This document shows positions 10,259 through 19,364 of a DNA stretch of 64,000 nt, one piece after another. Position numbers and translations under genes: made by a program. The stretch is from Pseudomonas sp. R5-89-07 (GTDB taxonomy: Bacteria; Pseudomonadota; Gammaproteobacteria; Pseudomonadales; Pseudomonadaceae): contig NZ_CP027727.1 of NCBI RefSeq assembly GCF_003851685.1, forward strand, positions 5,394,001 through 5,458,000, read 5' to 3'. How positions within the stretch are numbered: position 1 is the first letter of the stretch; each line of letters starts with the position of its first letter. Below the pieces are notes generated by a model. The model did not search any database. It saw only the letters and a list, made by a program, of their open reading frames with translations, and was not told the DNA's origin.

Positions 10259-10641
10259 TTTGCGGATATCGCTTGATGCTTCATCGTCGACGCCGCACAC
10301 GCGACCGAGACACTGCTTCAAACGTCAGGACTGGCTCTTTTGCCAGCGGTGCACGTCTCTTCTGACGAGCCTAACAAGGCTACTGACGAGCACACCCTAT
10401 TCTTCAAGCAGACGATCAACTGTGTCGACTGTGCCCATTGATGAGCTTCCGAGACCGCCCACAGGTCAAGACCGGACTCACGGGCAACTTTTATTCGTCG
10501 AACACTGATAGAGACTAACGTCAGCGAATGTTCGACAGATACACTCCCTGACACCCCATGCAGACGATAATGCTCGAGCACCCAACGTGCGCTTGAACAT
10601 TTCACGGGCCCTCATTTACACGCAGTGATGACGAGAACGCC
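10259..10641. other. Gene-free interval between rpsU and dnaG
   Basis: About 380 bp with no supported gene. The short open frames here lack family resemblance and ribosome sites. From memory, P. aeruginosa has a GatB/YqeY-domain gene between rpsU and dnaG. None can be seen here, as also appears to be the case in P. putida. The interval may carry the dnaG leader or RNA-processing sites. Confidence 0.5.
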
Positions 10642-12612
10642 ATGGCCGGGCTGATTCCCCAGAGCTTTATTGACGACCTTCTGAACCGCACCGACATCGT
10701 CGATGTCGTCAGCTCACGCGTGCAACTGAAAAAAGCCGGCAAGAACTACACCGCCTGCTGCCCGTTCCATAAGGAAAAAACCCCGTCGTTCAGCGTCAGC
10801 CCGGACAAGCAGTTCTATTACTGCTTCGGTTGCGGCGCCGGCGGCAACGCCCTCGGCTTCCTGATGGACCACGACAACCTGGATTTCCCCCAGGCCGTCG
10901 AGGACCTGGCGAAAGCCGCCGGCATGGAAATCCCCCGCGAAGAAAGTGGCCGTGCGCACAAACCGCGACAACCCACCGACTCGCCGCTGTATCCACTGCT
11001 GACGGCCGCCGCCGAGTTCTACCGGCAGGCGCTTAAAAGCCATCCGCAGCGCAAAGCCGCTGTCGATTACCTCAAGGGCCGCGGCCTTACCGGTGAAATC
11101 GCCCGGGACTTCGGCCTCGGCTTTGCGCCGCCCGGCTGGGACAACCTGTACAAGCACCTGAGCAGCGATACGCTCCAGCAAAAAGCCATGATTGACGCCG
11201 GCCTGTTGGTGGAAAACGCCGAGACCGGCAAACGCTATGACCGCTTCCGTGACCGCGTGATGTTTCCGATCCGCGACAGCCGCGGCCGCATCATCGCGTT
11301 CGGCGGCCGAGTGCTGGGAGACGACAAGCCCAAGTACCTGAACTCCCCGGAAACCCCGGTGTTCCATAAAGGCCAGGAACTCTACGGCCTGTTCGAAGCG
11401 CGCAAGAACAACCGCAACCTCGACGAGATCATCGTGGTTGAAGGCTATATGGACGTCATCGCCCTGGCCCAGCAAGGCCTGCGCAATGCGGTGGCGACGC
11501 TCGGCACCGCCACCAGCGAAGAGCACTTGAAGCGCCTGTTTCGCGTCGTGCCCAGCGTGCTGTTCTGTTTCGACGGCGACCAGGCCGGCCGCAACGCTGC
11601 CTGGCGCGCACTCGAAGCCACGCTGTCGAGCCTGCAGGATGGGCGCCGTGCACGCTTCCTGTTCCTGCCCGAAGGCGAAGACCCGGACACCCTGGTGCGT
11701 TCCGAAGGTACCGACGCGTTCCGCGCACGCATCAATCAACACGCACAGCCGCTGGCAGACTATTTTTTCCAGCAGTTGACCGAAGAAGCCGACCCGCGCT
11801 CGCTTGAGGGCAAGGCCCATATGGCCACCCTCGCAGCGCCGTTGATCGACAAGGTTCCGGGCGCCAATTTGCGCACCCTGATGCGCCAGCGCCTGCTGGA
11901 AATCACCGGATTGAGCGGCGAAGCCGTGAGCCAGCTGGTGCATAGCGCCCCTCAGGATGCGCCACCCGCCTACGACCCGGGCATGGATTACGACGCCATG
12001 CCGGACTATGCCGACTTCCACCAACCGCAGGAAGCGTATACGCCCCAGCAGGAGTGGACGCCGAAGAAGCCCGGTGCCGGCGGCAAGAAATGGGACAAGA
12101 AGCCCTGGAGCAAGAATGGTAAACGCGGCGATCGCGACGAGGCCTACGCCCCGCGCACGCCGGTTGCCGTAGAAGCGCCGACGCTGATTGCCTTGCGCAC
12201 GCTCATCCACCACCCGCAACTGGCGGGCAAGGTTGAAAGCGCCGATCATTTCGCCAACGAGAGCAACACCTATGCCCAGGTGCTTATCGCCCTGATCGAG
12301 GCCGTGCAGAAAAATCCTAAGCTAAACTCAATTCAGCTAATGGCTCGTTGGCATGGCACGGAGCAGGGCCGCCTGTTGAAGGCGCTCGCGGAAAAGGAGT
12401 GGCTAATTGACGGCGACAACCTTGAACAACAGTTTTTAGACACCATTAATAGGTTATCCGCGGGTCAGCACACACAGACCCTCGATGAGCTCATCAAGCG
12501 AGCAAGGCAGCCGGGATTGTCGGCTGAAGAGCAGATTCAGATAGCAAAACAGATGCGCGACCTCTTAAAACAGAACGTTTGCACATCAAACCCGACCTCA
12601 GCTGGCGTGTGA
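10642..12612 (+). CDS. dnaG: DNA primase DnaG
   Basis: 656 residues. Synthesises RNA primers at the replication fork. The N-terminal CHC2 zinc motif has Cys40, His43, Cys61 and Cys64. The TOPRIM core carries VVEGYMDVIAL near residue 266 and CFDGDQAGRNA near 310. The C-terminal ~150 residues form the DnaB-binding domain after a Pro/Lys-rich linker (QEWTPKKPGAGGKKW). The last ~250 bp are visibly less GC-rich, with rarer codons such as CTA, than the rest of the gene. It is followed by rpoD after 67 bp. Confidence 0.97.
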   Translation: MAGLIPQSFIDDLLNRTDIVDVVSSRVQLKKAGKNYTACCPFHKEKTPSFSVSPDKQFYYCFGCGAGGNALGFLMDHDNLDFPQAVEDLAKAAGMEIPREESGRAHKPRQPTDSPLYPLLTAAAEFYRQALKSHPQRKAAVDYLKGRGLTGEIARDFGLGFAPPGWDNLYKHLSSDTLQQKAMIDAGLLVENAETGKRYDRFRDRVMFPIRDSRGRIIAFGGRVLGDDKPKYLNSPETPVFHKGQELYGLFEARKNNRNLDEIIVVEGYMDVIALAQQGLRNAVATLGTATSEEHLKRLFRVVPSVLFCFDGDQAGRNAAWRALEATLSSLQDGRRARFLFLPEGEDPDTLVRSEGTDAFRARINQHAQPLADYFFQQLTEEADPRSLEGKAHMATLAAPLIDKVPGANLRTLMRQRLLEITGLSGEAVSQLVHSAPQDAPPAYDPGMDYDAMPDYADFHQPQEAYTPQQEWTPKKPGAGGKKWDKKPWSKNGKRGDRDEAYAPRTPVAVEAPTLIALRTLIHHPQLAGKVESADHFANESNTYAQVLIALIEAVQKNPKLNSIQLMARWHGTEQGRLLKALAEKEWLIDGDNLEQQFLDTINRLSAGQHTQTLDELIKRARQPGLSAEEQIQIAKQMRDLLKQNVCTSNPTSAGV

Positions 12613-12626
12613 GGTCATAGCTCGGG

Positions 12627-12632
12627 TATAAT
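12627..12632 (+). promoter_or_regulatory. Possible internal promoter (-10 TATAAT) ahead of rpoD
   Basis: A perfect TATAAT lies between dnaG and rpoD, 48 bp before the rpoD start. The -35 region is poor, and GGG precedes the hexamer. It may let rpoD be transcribed independently of the operon promoter. Confidence 0.45.
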
Positions 12633-12679
12633 CCTCGGCTTGTTTTTTGCCCGCCAAGACCTTCAGTGGATAGGGTGTT

Positions 12680-14530
12680 ATGTCCGGAAAAGCGCAACAG
12701 CAGTCTCGTATCAAAGAGTTGATCACCCTTGGTCGTGAGCAGAAGTATCTGACTTACGCAGAGGTCAACGACCACCTGCCTGAGGATATTTCAGATCCAG
12801 AGCAGGTGGAAGACATCATCCGCATGATTAATGACATGGGGATCCCCGTACACGAGAGTGCTCCGGATGCGGACGCCCTTATGTTGGCCGACGCCGATAC
12901 CGACGAGGCAGCCGCTGAAGAAGCCGCTGCCGCGTTGGCCGCGGTGGAGACCGACATCGGTCGCACGACTGACCCTGTGCGCATGTATATGCGTGAAATG
13001 GGTACCGTCGAGTTGCTGACACGCGAAGGCGAAATCGAAATCGCCAAGCGTATCGAAGAGGGCATCCGTGAAGTGATGGGCGCAATCGCGCACTTCCCTG
13101 GCACGGTTGACCACATTCTCTCCGAGTACACTCGCGTCACCACCGAAGGTGGCCGCCTGTCTGACGTCCTGAGCGGTTATATCGACCCGGACGACGGCAT
13201 TGCGCCGCCTGCCGCCGAAGTACCGCCGCCTGTCGATCCGAAGGCACCGAAAGCGGACGACGACTCCGACGAAGACGAGGCTGAAGCCAGCACCGACGAC
13301 GAAGAAGAAGTCGAAAGCGGCCCAGACCCGATCATCGCTGCCCAGCGCTTCGGTGCGGTTTCCGATCAAATGGAAATCACCCGCAAGGCACTGAAAAAGC
13401 ATGGTCGTGCCAACAAGCAGGCAATTGCCGAGCTGCTGGCCCTGGCCGAGCTGTTCATGCCGATCAAGCTGGTACCGAAGCAATTCGAAGGCCTGGTTGA
13501 ACGCGTTCGTAGCGCCCTTGAGCGTCTGCGTGCACAAGAGCGTGCGATCATGCAGCTCTGTGTCCGTGATGCGCGCATGCCGCGTACCGACTTCCTGCGC
13601 CAGTTCCCGGGCCACGAAGTTGACGAAGCCTGGAGCGATGCCCTGGCCAAAGGCAAGGCGAAATATGCCGAAGCCATTGGTCGCCTGCAGCCGGACATCA
13701 TCCGTTGCCAGCAGAAACTGAGCGCACTGGAGGCTGAAACCGGCCTGACGATTGCCGAGATCAAGGACATCAACCGTCGCATGTCGATCGGTGAGGCCAA
13801 GGCCCGCCGCGCGAAGAAAGAGATGGTTGAAGCGAACTTGCGTCTGGTGATCTCCATCGCCAAGAAGTACACCAACCGTGGCCTGCAATTCCTCGACCTG
13901 ATCCAGGAAGGCAACATCGGCTTGATGAAGGCGGTGGACAAGTTCGAATACCGTCGCGGCTACAAGTTCTCGACTTATGCCACCTGGTGGATCCGTCAGG
14001 CGATCACTCGCTCGATCGCCGACCAGGCCCGCACCATCCGTATTCCGGTGCACATGATCGAGACCATCAACAAGCTCAACCGTATTTCCCGGCAGATGTT
14101 GCAGGAGATGGGTCGCGAACCGACCCCGGAAGAGCTTGGCGAACGCATGGAAATGCCTGAGGATAAAATCCGCAAGGTATTGAAGATCGCTAAAGAGCCG
14201 ATCTCCATGGAAACGCCGATTGGTGATGACGAAGACTCCCATCTGGGTGACTTCATCGAAGACTCGACCATGCAGTCGCCAATCGATGTCGCCACTGTTG
14301 AGAGCCTTAAAGAAGCGACTCGCGACGTACTCTCCGGCCTCACTGCCCGTGAAGCCAAGGTACTGCGCATGCGTTTCGGCATCGACATGAATACCGACCA
14401 CACCCTTGAGGAAGTCGGTAAGCAGTTTGACGTGACCCGCGAGCGGATCCGTCAAATCGAAGCCAAGGCGCTGCGCAAGCTGCGCCACCCGACGCGAAGC
14501 GAGCATCTGCGCTCCTTCCTCGACGAGTGA
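12680..14530 (+). CDS. rpoD: RNA polymerase primary sigma factor RpoD (sigma70)
   Basis: 616 residues. The housekeeping sigma factor. Region 1.1 is at the N-terminus, with an acidic non-conserved insert around residues 170-220 ([12 protein letters not shown]). The core binding and -10 recognition region follows ([40 protein letters not shown]). Region 3 comes next, and the region 4.2 helix-turn-helix is [20 protein letters not shown] near the C-terminus. Last gene of rpsU-dnaG-rpoD, closed by a strong terminator at 14537-14560. Confidence 0.98.
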   Translation: MSGKAQQQSRIKELITLGREQKYLTYAEVNDHLPEDISDPEQVEDIIRMINDMGIPVHESAPDADALMLADADTDEAAAEEAAAALAAVETDIGRTTDPVRMYMREMGTVELLTREGEIEIAKRIEEGIREVMGAIAHFPGTVDHILSEYTRVTTEGGRLSDVLSGYIDPDDGIAPPAAEVPPPVDPKAPKADDDSDEDEAEASTDDEEEVESGPDPIIAAQRFGAVSDQMEITRKALKKHGRANKQAIAELLALAELFMPIKLVPKQFEGLVERVRSALERLRAQERAIMQLCVRDARMPRTDFLRQFPGHEVDEAWSDALAKGKAKYAEAIGRLQPDIIRCQQKLSALEAETGLTIAEIKDINRRMSIGEAKARRAKKEMVEANLRLVISIAKKYTNRGLQFLDLIQEGNIGLMKAVDKFEYRRGYKFSTYATWWIRQAITRSIADQARTIRIPVHMIETINKLNRISRQMLQEMGREPTPEELGERMEMPEDKIRKVLKIAKEPISMETPIGDDEDSHLGDFIEDSTMQSPIDVATVESLKEATRDVLSGLTAREAKVLRMRFGIDMNTDHTLEEVGKQFDVTRERIRQIEAKALRKLRHPTRSEHLRSFLDE

Positions 14531-14536
14531 TACCAG

Positions 14537-14566
14537 AACCCCCGGCCCAGGCCGGGGGTTTTGCTT
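14537..14566 (+). terminator. Rho-independent terminator of rpoD
   Basis: Perfect 10-bp stem AACCCCCGGC / GCCGGGGGTT with a CCAG loop, followed by TTGCTTTC. It lies 7 bp after the rpoD stop. Confidence 0.85.
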
Positions 14567-14663
14567 TCTACCGTTAGTTCCACAGATTAACTCCCTGCGA
14601 CACCCCCGCCCTCGCAATGCCCGTCTACACTCGAGACATTCCCCGTGCCATAACGAGACCGTT

Positions 14664-17600
14664 ATGCCCAGATTGCCGACCGTGATACTGCTGTCGCTGC
14701 TGACCTGGACCGCAACGGCTGGCGCGTTGACTCTCACTGATGATGAGCGTAGCTGGCTGACGGACCATCAGGAGCTGCGCCTTGGGGTGGATGCGTCCTG
14801 GCCACCCTTTGAATACCGCGATGAGAATGGCCGCTACCAGGGCCTGGCCGCTGATTACGTGCGCCTGATCCAGGATCGCCTGGGCGTCAAGGTCAGTCTG
14901 ATCGAGCCTACGAACTGGACCGCTGTGCTCGAACAAGCACGCAACAATCAACTCGACCTGCTGCCCGGCATCATGTCTACCCCGGAACGCCAGAGTTTCC
15001 TGGCCTTCACGCGCCCCTATCTCGACTTTCCCATCGTGATATTGGCCCATGAAGGCGGCGCGAAGCCGCGCAACCTCAAGGACTTGTACGGGCTGAAAAT
15101 CGCAGTGGTGGAGAACTATGCGCCTCATGAATTACTGCGCACCCATCATCCGGACCTCAATCTCGTCGCGATGCCTAACGTCAGCTCTACGCTGCAGGCC
15201 CTTGCGACCGATGAAGTCGATGCAGTCGTCAGCGACCTGGCGTCCAGCGTCTGGAGCCTGCGCCAGCTGAAACTCGATGGTTTGTATGTCAGTGGCGAAA
15301 CGCCTTACCGCTATCAGTTGGCAATGGGCGTGCCCCGCGATGGGAAAATACTGGTGGGCATCCTGGACAAGGTGCTCGCCGACCTCAGCCCGGCCGAAAC
15401 CGACGCGATCCAGCAGCATTGGGTCGGCAGCTTCAGCGATCACCGCACATTCTGGGTAGATTTGTTGACGTACGGTCTCCCCGCCGTGTTGCTGCTAAGC
15501 ACCGTGCTGGCCATTGTGATTCGGATTAATCGCCGGCTCAGTTCGGAAATTTCCCGCCGAGTAGCGCTTGAGCAGGAACTACGCAGCAGCGAGTACCACT
15601 ATCGCGGCCTGGTGGAGAGCCTATCCGCCATCGCCTGGGAAGCCAGCATCAGCGACTTCACCTACAGCTACGTGTCGCCCCATGCCGAAGAACTGCTTGG
15701 CTACCCCCGCGCCCACTGGTTGATCCCTGGCTTCTGGCGCAACATCATTCACCCTGCCGATCTGACGCGCGCCGAAACATATTGTTTCCGTGAAACTCGC
15801 GCCAACCGTGATCACAGCATCGACTATCGCGTTATCACCGCAGACGGCCGCTGCCTGTGGGTACGCGACATCGTCAGCCTGATCGAACACGGCCATGAAC
15901 CGGTGCTACGCGGCTTGATGATCGATATCAGCGAAGCCAAGCGTACGGAAGAGGCGTTGCAGCTGTCTGAACAGAAGTTTGCCTCGGTGTTCCAGCAGTG
16001 CCCGGACATCCTGGTGATCGCCCGACTGGCCGATGGATGCCTGCTTGAAGTCAACAAGGCGTTTGAAGATCAGATTGGCCTGGGCGCCAAGGACGTGGTG
16101 GGCAAAACCGCCACCGAGCTGAATATCTGGGGCATTCAGGGCGTCGGTCCGGATTTGCTGCAACGCGTGCAGACCACCAGCATCCGCAACCTGGAGATGA
16201 CCTTCCTGCGCAGCAACGGGCAGGCATTTACCGGGCTTATTTCCGCCGAACCGTTCCAACTCGATACCACCGAGGCCTTGGTGGTGGTGGTGCGGGATAT
16301 CACTCAGCTCAAGGAAACCCAACAGCAGCTGCAAACTTCAGAAGAGAAATTTGCCAAGGCGTTCCATGCTTCCCCAGATGGCTTGTTGCTGAGCCGGCAA
16401 AGCGACGGTCTGCTGATAGAAGTGAACGAGGGTTTCAGCAACCTGACCGGCTACACCAGCGCCACATCGCTGGATCAATCGGCCCTGGACCTTGGCATCT
16501 GGGTCGACCTCAATGAACGCAAACACATGCTGGAGTTGATGCAGCGCGACGGCTTTGTCCGCGACTTTATCTGCCATATCCGCCGCGTCGATGGCCAGGT
16601 TCGCCTCTGCGAACTGTCCAGCCGCCCGCTGCCCATCGGCGAAGAAGACTGCATGCTGACCATCGCCCGCGATATCACCGAACGCCAACTGATGCAGGAA
16701 AAACTGCAACAAGCCGCCACCGTGTTCGAAAGCACCGCCGAAGGCGTATTGATCACCGACACGCGGCAGAACATCAGTGCCGTCAACCGCGCCTTCAGCG
16801 AAATCACCGGTTACAGCGAGGCCGAGGCGCTGGGCCATACCCCGCGCCTGCTCGCCTCCGGCATGCACGACAGCGCCTTCTATGCGGCGATGTGGCACCA
16901 GTTGACGACCCAGGGCCACTGGCAGGGCGAAATTTCCAACCGACGCAAGAACGGTGAGTTGTACCCCAGCTGGCTGACCATCAGCGCCGTGCGCAATCGC
17001 GATCAGTTGGTCACGCACTTCGTGGCCGTATTTGCCGACATCTCCAGCCTCAAGCTCGCCCAGGCGCGCCTCGACTATCAGGCCCATCACGACCCGCTGA
17101 CCGGCCTGCCCAACCGCACGCTGTTTGAAAGCCGACTGCAGGCCGCCCTCAATGGCCAGCAGGAAAGCGGTAATCAAGGCGCCGTGCTGTTTCTGGACCT
17201 GGACCGCTTCAAACATATCAACGATAGCCTCGGTCACCCGGTGGGCGACCTGCTGCTCAAAGACATCGCCGTGCGCCTCAAGGAACAACTGCGCGATATC
17301 GACACTGTCGCCCGCCTGGGCGGCGATGAATTCATCATCCTGCTGCCCGGCCTGCAACAGGCCAGCGACGCCCAATACCTGGCGAATAAACTGCTCGATT
17401 GCTTCACCCCGCCCTTCCAGGCGGGCGAGCATGAGTTCTTTATCAGCGCGAGTATCGGCACCAGCCTGTACCCACAGGACGGCACCGATGTCGCCACCCT
17501 GGTCAAGAATGCCGACGCCGCGATGTACCGTTCCAAAGCCAAGGGCCGCAACCGTGTCGAAAGCTATACCCGCGACCTGACGGCCCAGGCCAATGAACGC

Positions 17601-18407
17601 GTGGCCTTGGAGCATGAACTGCGCCGCGCCCTCGAACGTGACGAGTTGAGCCTCTATTACCAGCCCAAACGCAGCCTGATCACCCAGGAACTGATCGGCG
17701 CCGAAGCCTTGATTCGCTGGCACCACCCAACCTTTGGCGAAGTACCGCCCGAACACTTCATCGCCCTCGCCGAAGAGAACGGCATGATTCTGCAAATCGG
17801 CGATTGGGTACTGGAGCAGGCCTGCCGACAGATGCACATCTGGCGAGGCACTTTCGATGATTTCGGCCCCCTGTCCGTCAACCTCGCCGGCGCACAGCTG
17901 CGTCACCCCAACCTGTTGTCACGCATCGAACAACTGCTGCGCGATTACCGCCTGGAACCCGGCTGCCTGCAACTGGAAATCACCGAAAATTTCATCATGA
18001 GCCAGGCCGAAGAAGCGCTGGAAGTGTTGCACCAACTCAAAGGGCTGGGGGTGCAACTGGCGATCGACGATTTTGGCACCGGTTATTCGTCCCTCAGCTA
18101 CCTCAAGCGCCTGCCGCTGGATTTCCTCAAGATCGACCAATCCTTCGTCCGCGGCCTGCCCGACGACCCCCACGACGCCGCCATCGTGCGCGCCATCATC
18201 GCCCTCGGCCACAGCATGCAATTCACCATCATCGCCGAAGGCGTGGAAAACCCCGCCCAGCAAGCCTTCCTCGCTGCAGAAGGCTGCGAACAGATGCAAG
18301 GCTACATCGTCAGCCTGCCGTTGCCACCGGAGCAATTTGCCGCAAGCTTCCTTCGCACGAGACTCGAGGATTATTCGGATGGCACAGTGAACAAACCATC
18401 GTTATAA
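14664..18407 (+). CDS. Membrane sensor with periplasmic binding domain, PAS repeats, GGDEF and EAL
   Basis: 1247 residues. Order: signal peptide (1-21), an extracytoplasmic amino-acid-binding-type domain (SBP_bac_3, about 30-255, starting LRLGVDASWPPFEYRDENG), one membrane helix (about 270-290), four PAS/PAC units (about 310-810), GGDEF (about 820-985) and EAL (about 990-1240). The GGDEF site is intact (RLGGDEF near 885), with an RxxD inhibitory site (RDID) five residues before it. The EAL signature (GAEALIRW near 1013) and DDFGTGYSSLSYL are also intact. It could therefore both make and break cyclic-di-GMP in response to a periplasmic ligand. The ligand and net activity are unknown. Monocistronic; its stop codon overlaps the -10 of the following tRNA gene. 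Confidence 0.93.
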   Translation: MPRLPTVILLSLLTWTATAGALTLTDDERSWLTDHQELRLGVDASWPPFEYRDENGRYQGLAADYVRLIQDRLGVKVSLIEPTNWTAVLEQARNNQLDLLPGIMSTPERQSFLAFTRPYLDFPIVILAHEGGAKPRNLKDLYGLKIAVVENYAPHELLRTHHPDLNLVAMPNVSSTLQALATDEVDAVVSDLASSVWSLRQLKLDGLYVSGETPYRYQLAMGVPRDGKILVGILDKVLADLSPAETDAIQQHWVGSFSDHRTFWVDLLTYGLPAVLLLSTVLAIVIRINRRLSSEISRRVALEQELRSSEYHYRGLVESLSAIAWEASISDFTYSYVSPHAEELLGYPRAHWLIPGFWRNIIHPADLTRAETYCFRETRANRDHSIDYRVITADGRCLWVRDIVSLIEHGHEPVLRGLMIDISEAKRTEEALQLSEQKFASVFQQCPDILVIARLADGCLLEVNKAFEDQIGLGAKDVVGKTATELNIWGIQGVGPDLLQRVQTTSIRNLEMTFLRSNGQAFTGLISAEPFQLDTTEALVVVVRDITQLKETQQQLQTSEEKFAKAFHASPDGLLLSRQSDGLLIEVNEGFSNLTGYTSATSLDQSALDLGIWVDLNERKHMLELMQRDGFVRDFICHIRRVDGQVRLCELSSRPLPIGEEDCMLTIARDITERQLMQEKLQQAATVFESTAEGVLITDTRQNISAVNRAFSEITGYSEAEALGHTPRLLASGMHDSAFYAAMWHQLTTQGHWQGEISNRRKNGELYPSWLTISAVRNRDQLVTHFVAVFADISSLKLAQARLDYQAHHDPLTGLPNRTLFESRLQAALNGQQESGNQGAVLFLDLDRFKHINDSLGHPVGDLLLKDIAVRLKEQLRDIDTVARLGGDEFIILLPGLQQASDAQYLANKLLDCFTPPFQAGEHEFFISASIGTSLYPQDGTDVATLVKNADAAMYRSKAKGRNRVESYTRDLTAQANERVALEHELRRALERDELSLYYQPKRSLITQELIGAEALIRWHHPTFGEVPPEHFIALAEENGMILQIGDWVLEQACRQMHIWRGTFDDFGPLSVNLAGAQLRHPNLLSRIEQLLRDYRLEPGCLQLEITENFIMSQAEEALEVLHQLKGLGVQLAIDDFGTGYSSLSYLKRLPLDFLKIDQSFVRGLPDDPHDAAIVRAIIALGHSMQFTIIAEGVENPAQQAFLAAEGCEQMQGYIVSLPLPPEQFAASFLRTRLEDYSDGTVNKPSL

Positions 18408-18408
18408 T
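18403..18408 (+). promoter_or_regulatory. -10 box of the tRNA-Ile2 gene
   Basis: A perfect TATAAT lies 15 bp before the mature tRNA 5' end and overlaps the TAA stop of the upstream GGDEF/EAL gene. The -35 (TGGCAC around 18380) is weak. Confidence 0.55.
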
Positions 18409-18422
18409 CCGCGACCTACTGA

Positions 18423-18499
18423 GGGCCTATAGCTCAGTTGGTCAGAGCAGAGGACTCATAATCCTTTGGTCCACGGTTCAAGTCCGTGTGGGCCCACCA
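18423..18499 (+). tRNA. tRNA-Ile2 (anticodon CAT, lysidine type)
   Basis: 77 nt with encoded CCA. The acceptor arm GGGCCTA pairs with TGGGCCC (one G-T), followed by A-CCA. The anticodon stem GAGGA/TCCTT carries loop CTCATAA, hence anticodon CAT. The T arm is CACGG-TTCAAGT-CCGTG. The overall sequence resembles the isoleucine AUA-reading tRNA, whose C34 is modified to lysidine, rather than elongator or initiator Met. This assignment is from recognition and could be checked with a tRNA classifier. Its last 46 bp are repeated at 20650-20695, marking it as an integration target. Confidence 0.88.
18454..18499 (+). repeat. attL-type core: tRNA 3' end direct repeat, left copy
   Basis: The 46 bp from ACTCATAATCC to GGGCCCACCA inside the tRNA gene are identical to 20650-20695. 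This is the expected outcome of tyrosine-recombinase integration into a tRNA 3' end. The repeat-unit distance is 2196 bp. Confidence 0.85.
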
Positions 18500-18503
18500 A
18501 ACA

Positions 18504-18533
18504 AGAAAGCCGCGCATTGCGCGGCTTTTTGCT
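18504..18533 (+). terminator. Terminator following the tRNA (left copy)
   Basis: AAAGCCGCGC-ATT-GCGCGGCTTTTT is a strong hairpin plus T-run just after the tRNA. The same hairpin follows the right-hand att copy at 20700-20723, so the duplicated segment reaches past the tRNA. Confidence 0.8.
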
Positions 18534-18577
18534 GTCTGCGAAAAAACAGCTGGACCAGCCCTATGGTCCGCAGGTAA

Positions 18578-18590
18578 AAAATCGGTACAG
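18578..18590 (+). promoter_or_regulatory. Putative integrase arm-type site, left
   Basis: AAAATCGGTACAG is repeated exactly at 20509-20521 near the other end of the element, and related GGTAC half-copies follow each (18602 and 20526). Paired short repeats inside both ends of a tRNA-integrated element suggest recombinase arm-binding sites. Confidence 0.4.
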
Positions 18591-18626
18591 TGCCGAAGCG
18601 ACGGTACGTTTTGGAGCAGAAATAAG

Positions 18627-18785
18627 ATGGCCACCGTCGTCAAAACAGACGCTGGCACCTGGAAAGCCCTAGTGCGGAAAACCGGCTGACCCGCCAACGC
18701 GAAGACCTTTCGCACCAAGCGTGATGCCGAAGACTGGGGCATCGCACAGAAGATGAAATGGTCAGAGGCGTTTACATCAGGCCTC
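18627..18785 (+). pseudogene. Decayed N-terminus of a tyrosine integrase
   Basis: Reading from ATG 18627 gives MATVVKTDAGTWKALVRKTG, then TGA, where family members have Trp. It continues with KTFRTKRDAEDW, and after a frame change with RTEDEMVRGVYI. These are the characteristic first ~55 residues (arm-binding domain) of Pseudomonas phage-type integrases. A nonsense codon and a frameshift inactivate it, and the catalytic domain is absent. The remnant runs into the 3' end of the convergent gene at 18777. It is the expected recombinase next to attL, now degenerate. Confidence 0.75.
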
Positions 18786-19316
18786 TGAGGAGATCTCGGT
18801 GGCCTGTTCTGCTTTCAGGATGTCCTGATGCAGTTGGTTAATGTGCTCCACTGCCTTGTTGCCTCGGGCAAGGTGGGTGACCAAGATTTCGCTTGTTTTG
18901 GTAAAGCGATGTCCGATACGTACGGTATATGATCGGAAAACCCAGCTTAAAAAACCCGTGAAGTACATGGCGTCTTCGATATCACGCCACTTCACCCCAC
19001 GGTATCCCCGTCGCCAAGGCAAAATCCCCTGGTACAACCAAACGCCAACGCTGTCCGTGTAGAGATAAACGCTTCTCAGGTAGAGGATCTTATAGATGAG
19101 CACAGCGAACGCGAACAGCAGAACAACAACGCTGACCGAAATGCCGATTTGATAGGCCTGTTCGGTCTGAGCCTTGGTTACCGTCAGCCACCCGATTCCC
19201 GCTGAAAAAGCTACCAGAGCGAAGAAGGCAAAAATCGTGCTGAGATAGGCGAGCCAGGACAATCTATACAATTCGTGCGGGGACGTATTACGGGTGGGAT
19301 GTTCATATCCATCCAT
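18777..19316 (-). CDS. Unrecognised two-helix membrane protein
   Basis: 179 residues, not recognised. Two hydrophobic segments (about residues 24-46 and 58-82) are separated by a short polar loop. The C-terminal ~95 residues are cytoplasmic-looking, rich in Trp/Tyr and basic residues (GVWLYQGILPWRRGYRGVKWRDIED). This loosely resembles bacterial PH-like membrane proteins (YdbS type); that comparison is weak. The ATG is preceded by AAGGAGTT. It follows the RHH/HTH gene on the same strand by 48 bp, so the two may be one transcription unit. It lies inside the tRNA-bounded element. Confidence 0.65.
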   Translation of the reverse strand: MDGYEHPTRNTSPHELYRLSWLAYLSTIFAFFALVAFSAGIGWLTVTKAQTEQAYQIGISVSVVVLLFAFAVLIYKILYLRSVYLYTDSVGVWLYQGILPWRRGYRGVKWRDIEDAMYFTGFLSWVFRSYTVRIGHRFTKTSEILVTHLARGNKAVEHINQLHQDILKAEQATEISSEA

Positions 19317-19364
19317 AAACAGTGAACTCCTTGGTAAAGCTGAGCCTTAGTGAAAGTGCCAGAA

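Noticed and set aside
10260..10605. Short open frames between rpsU and dnaG as a remnant of a GatB/YqeY gene
   Set aside because: The translations show no resemblance to YqeY on either strand. The gap appears simply to lack that gene.
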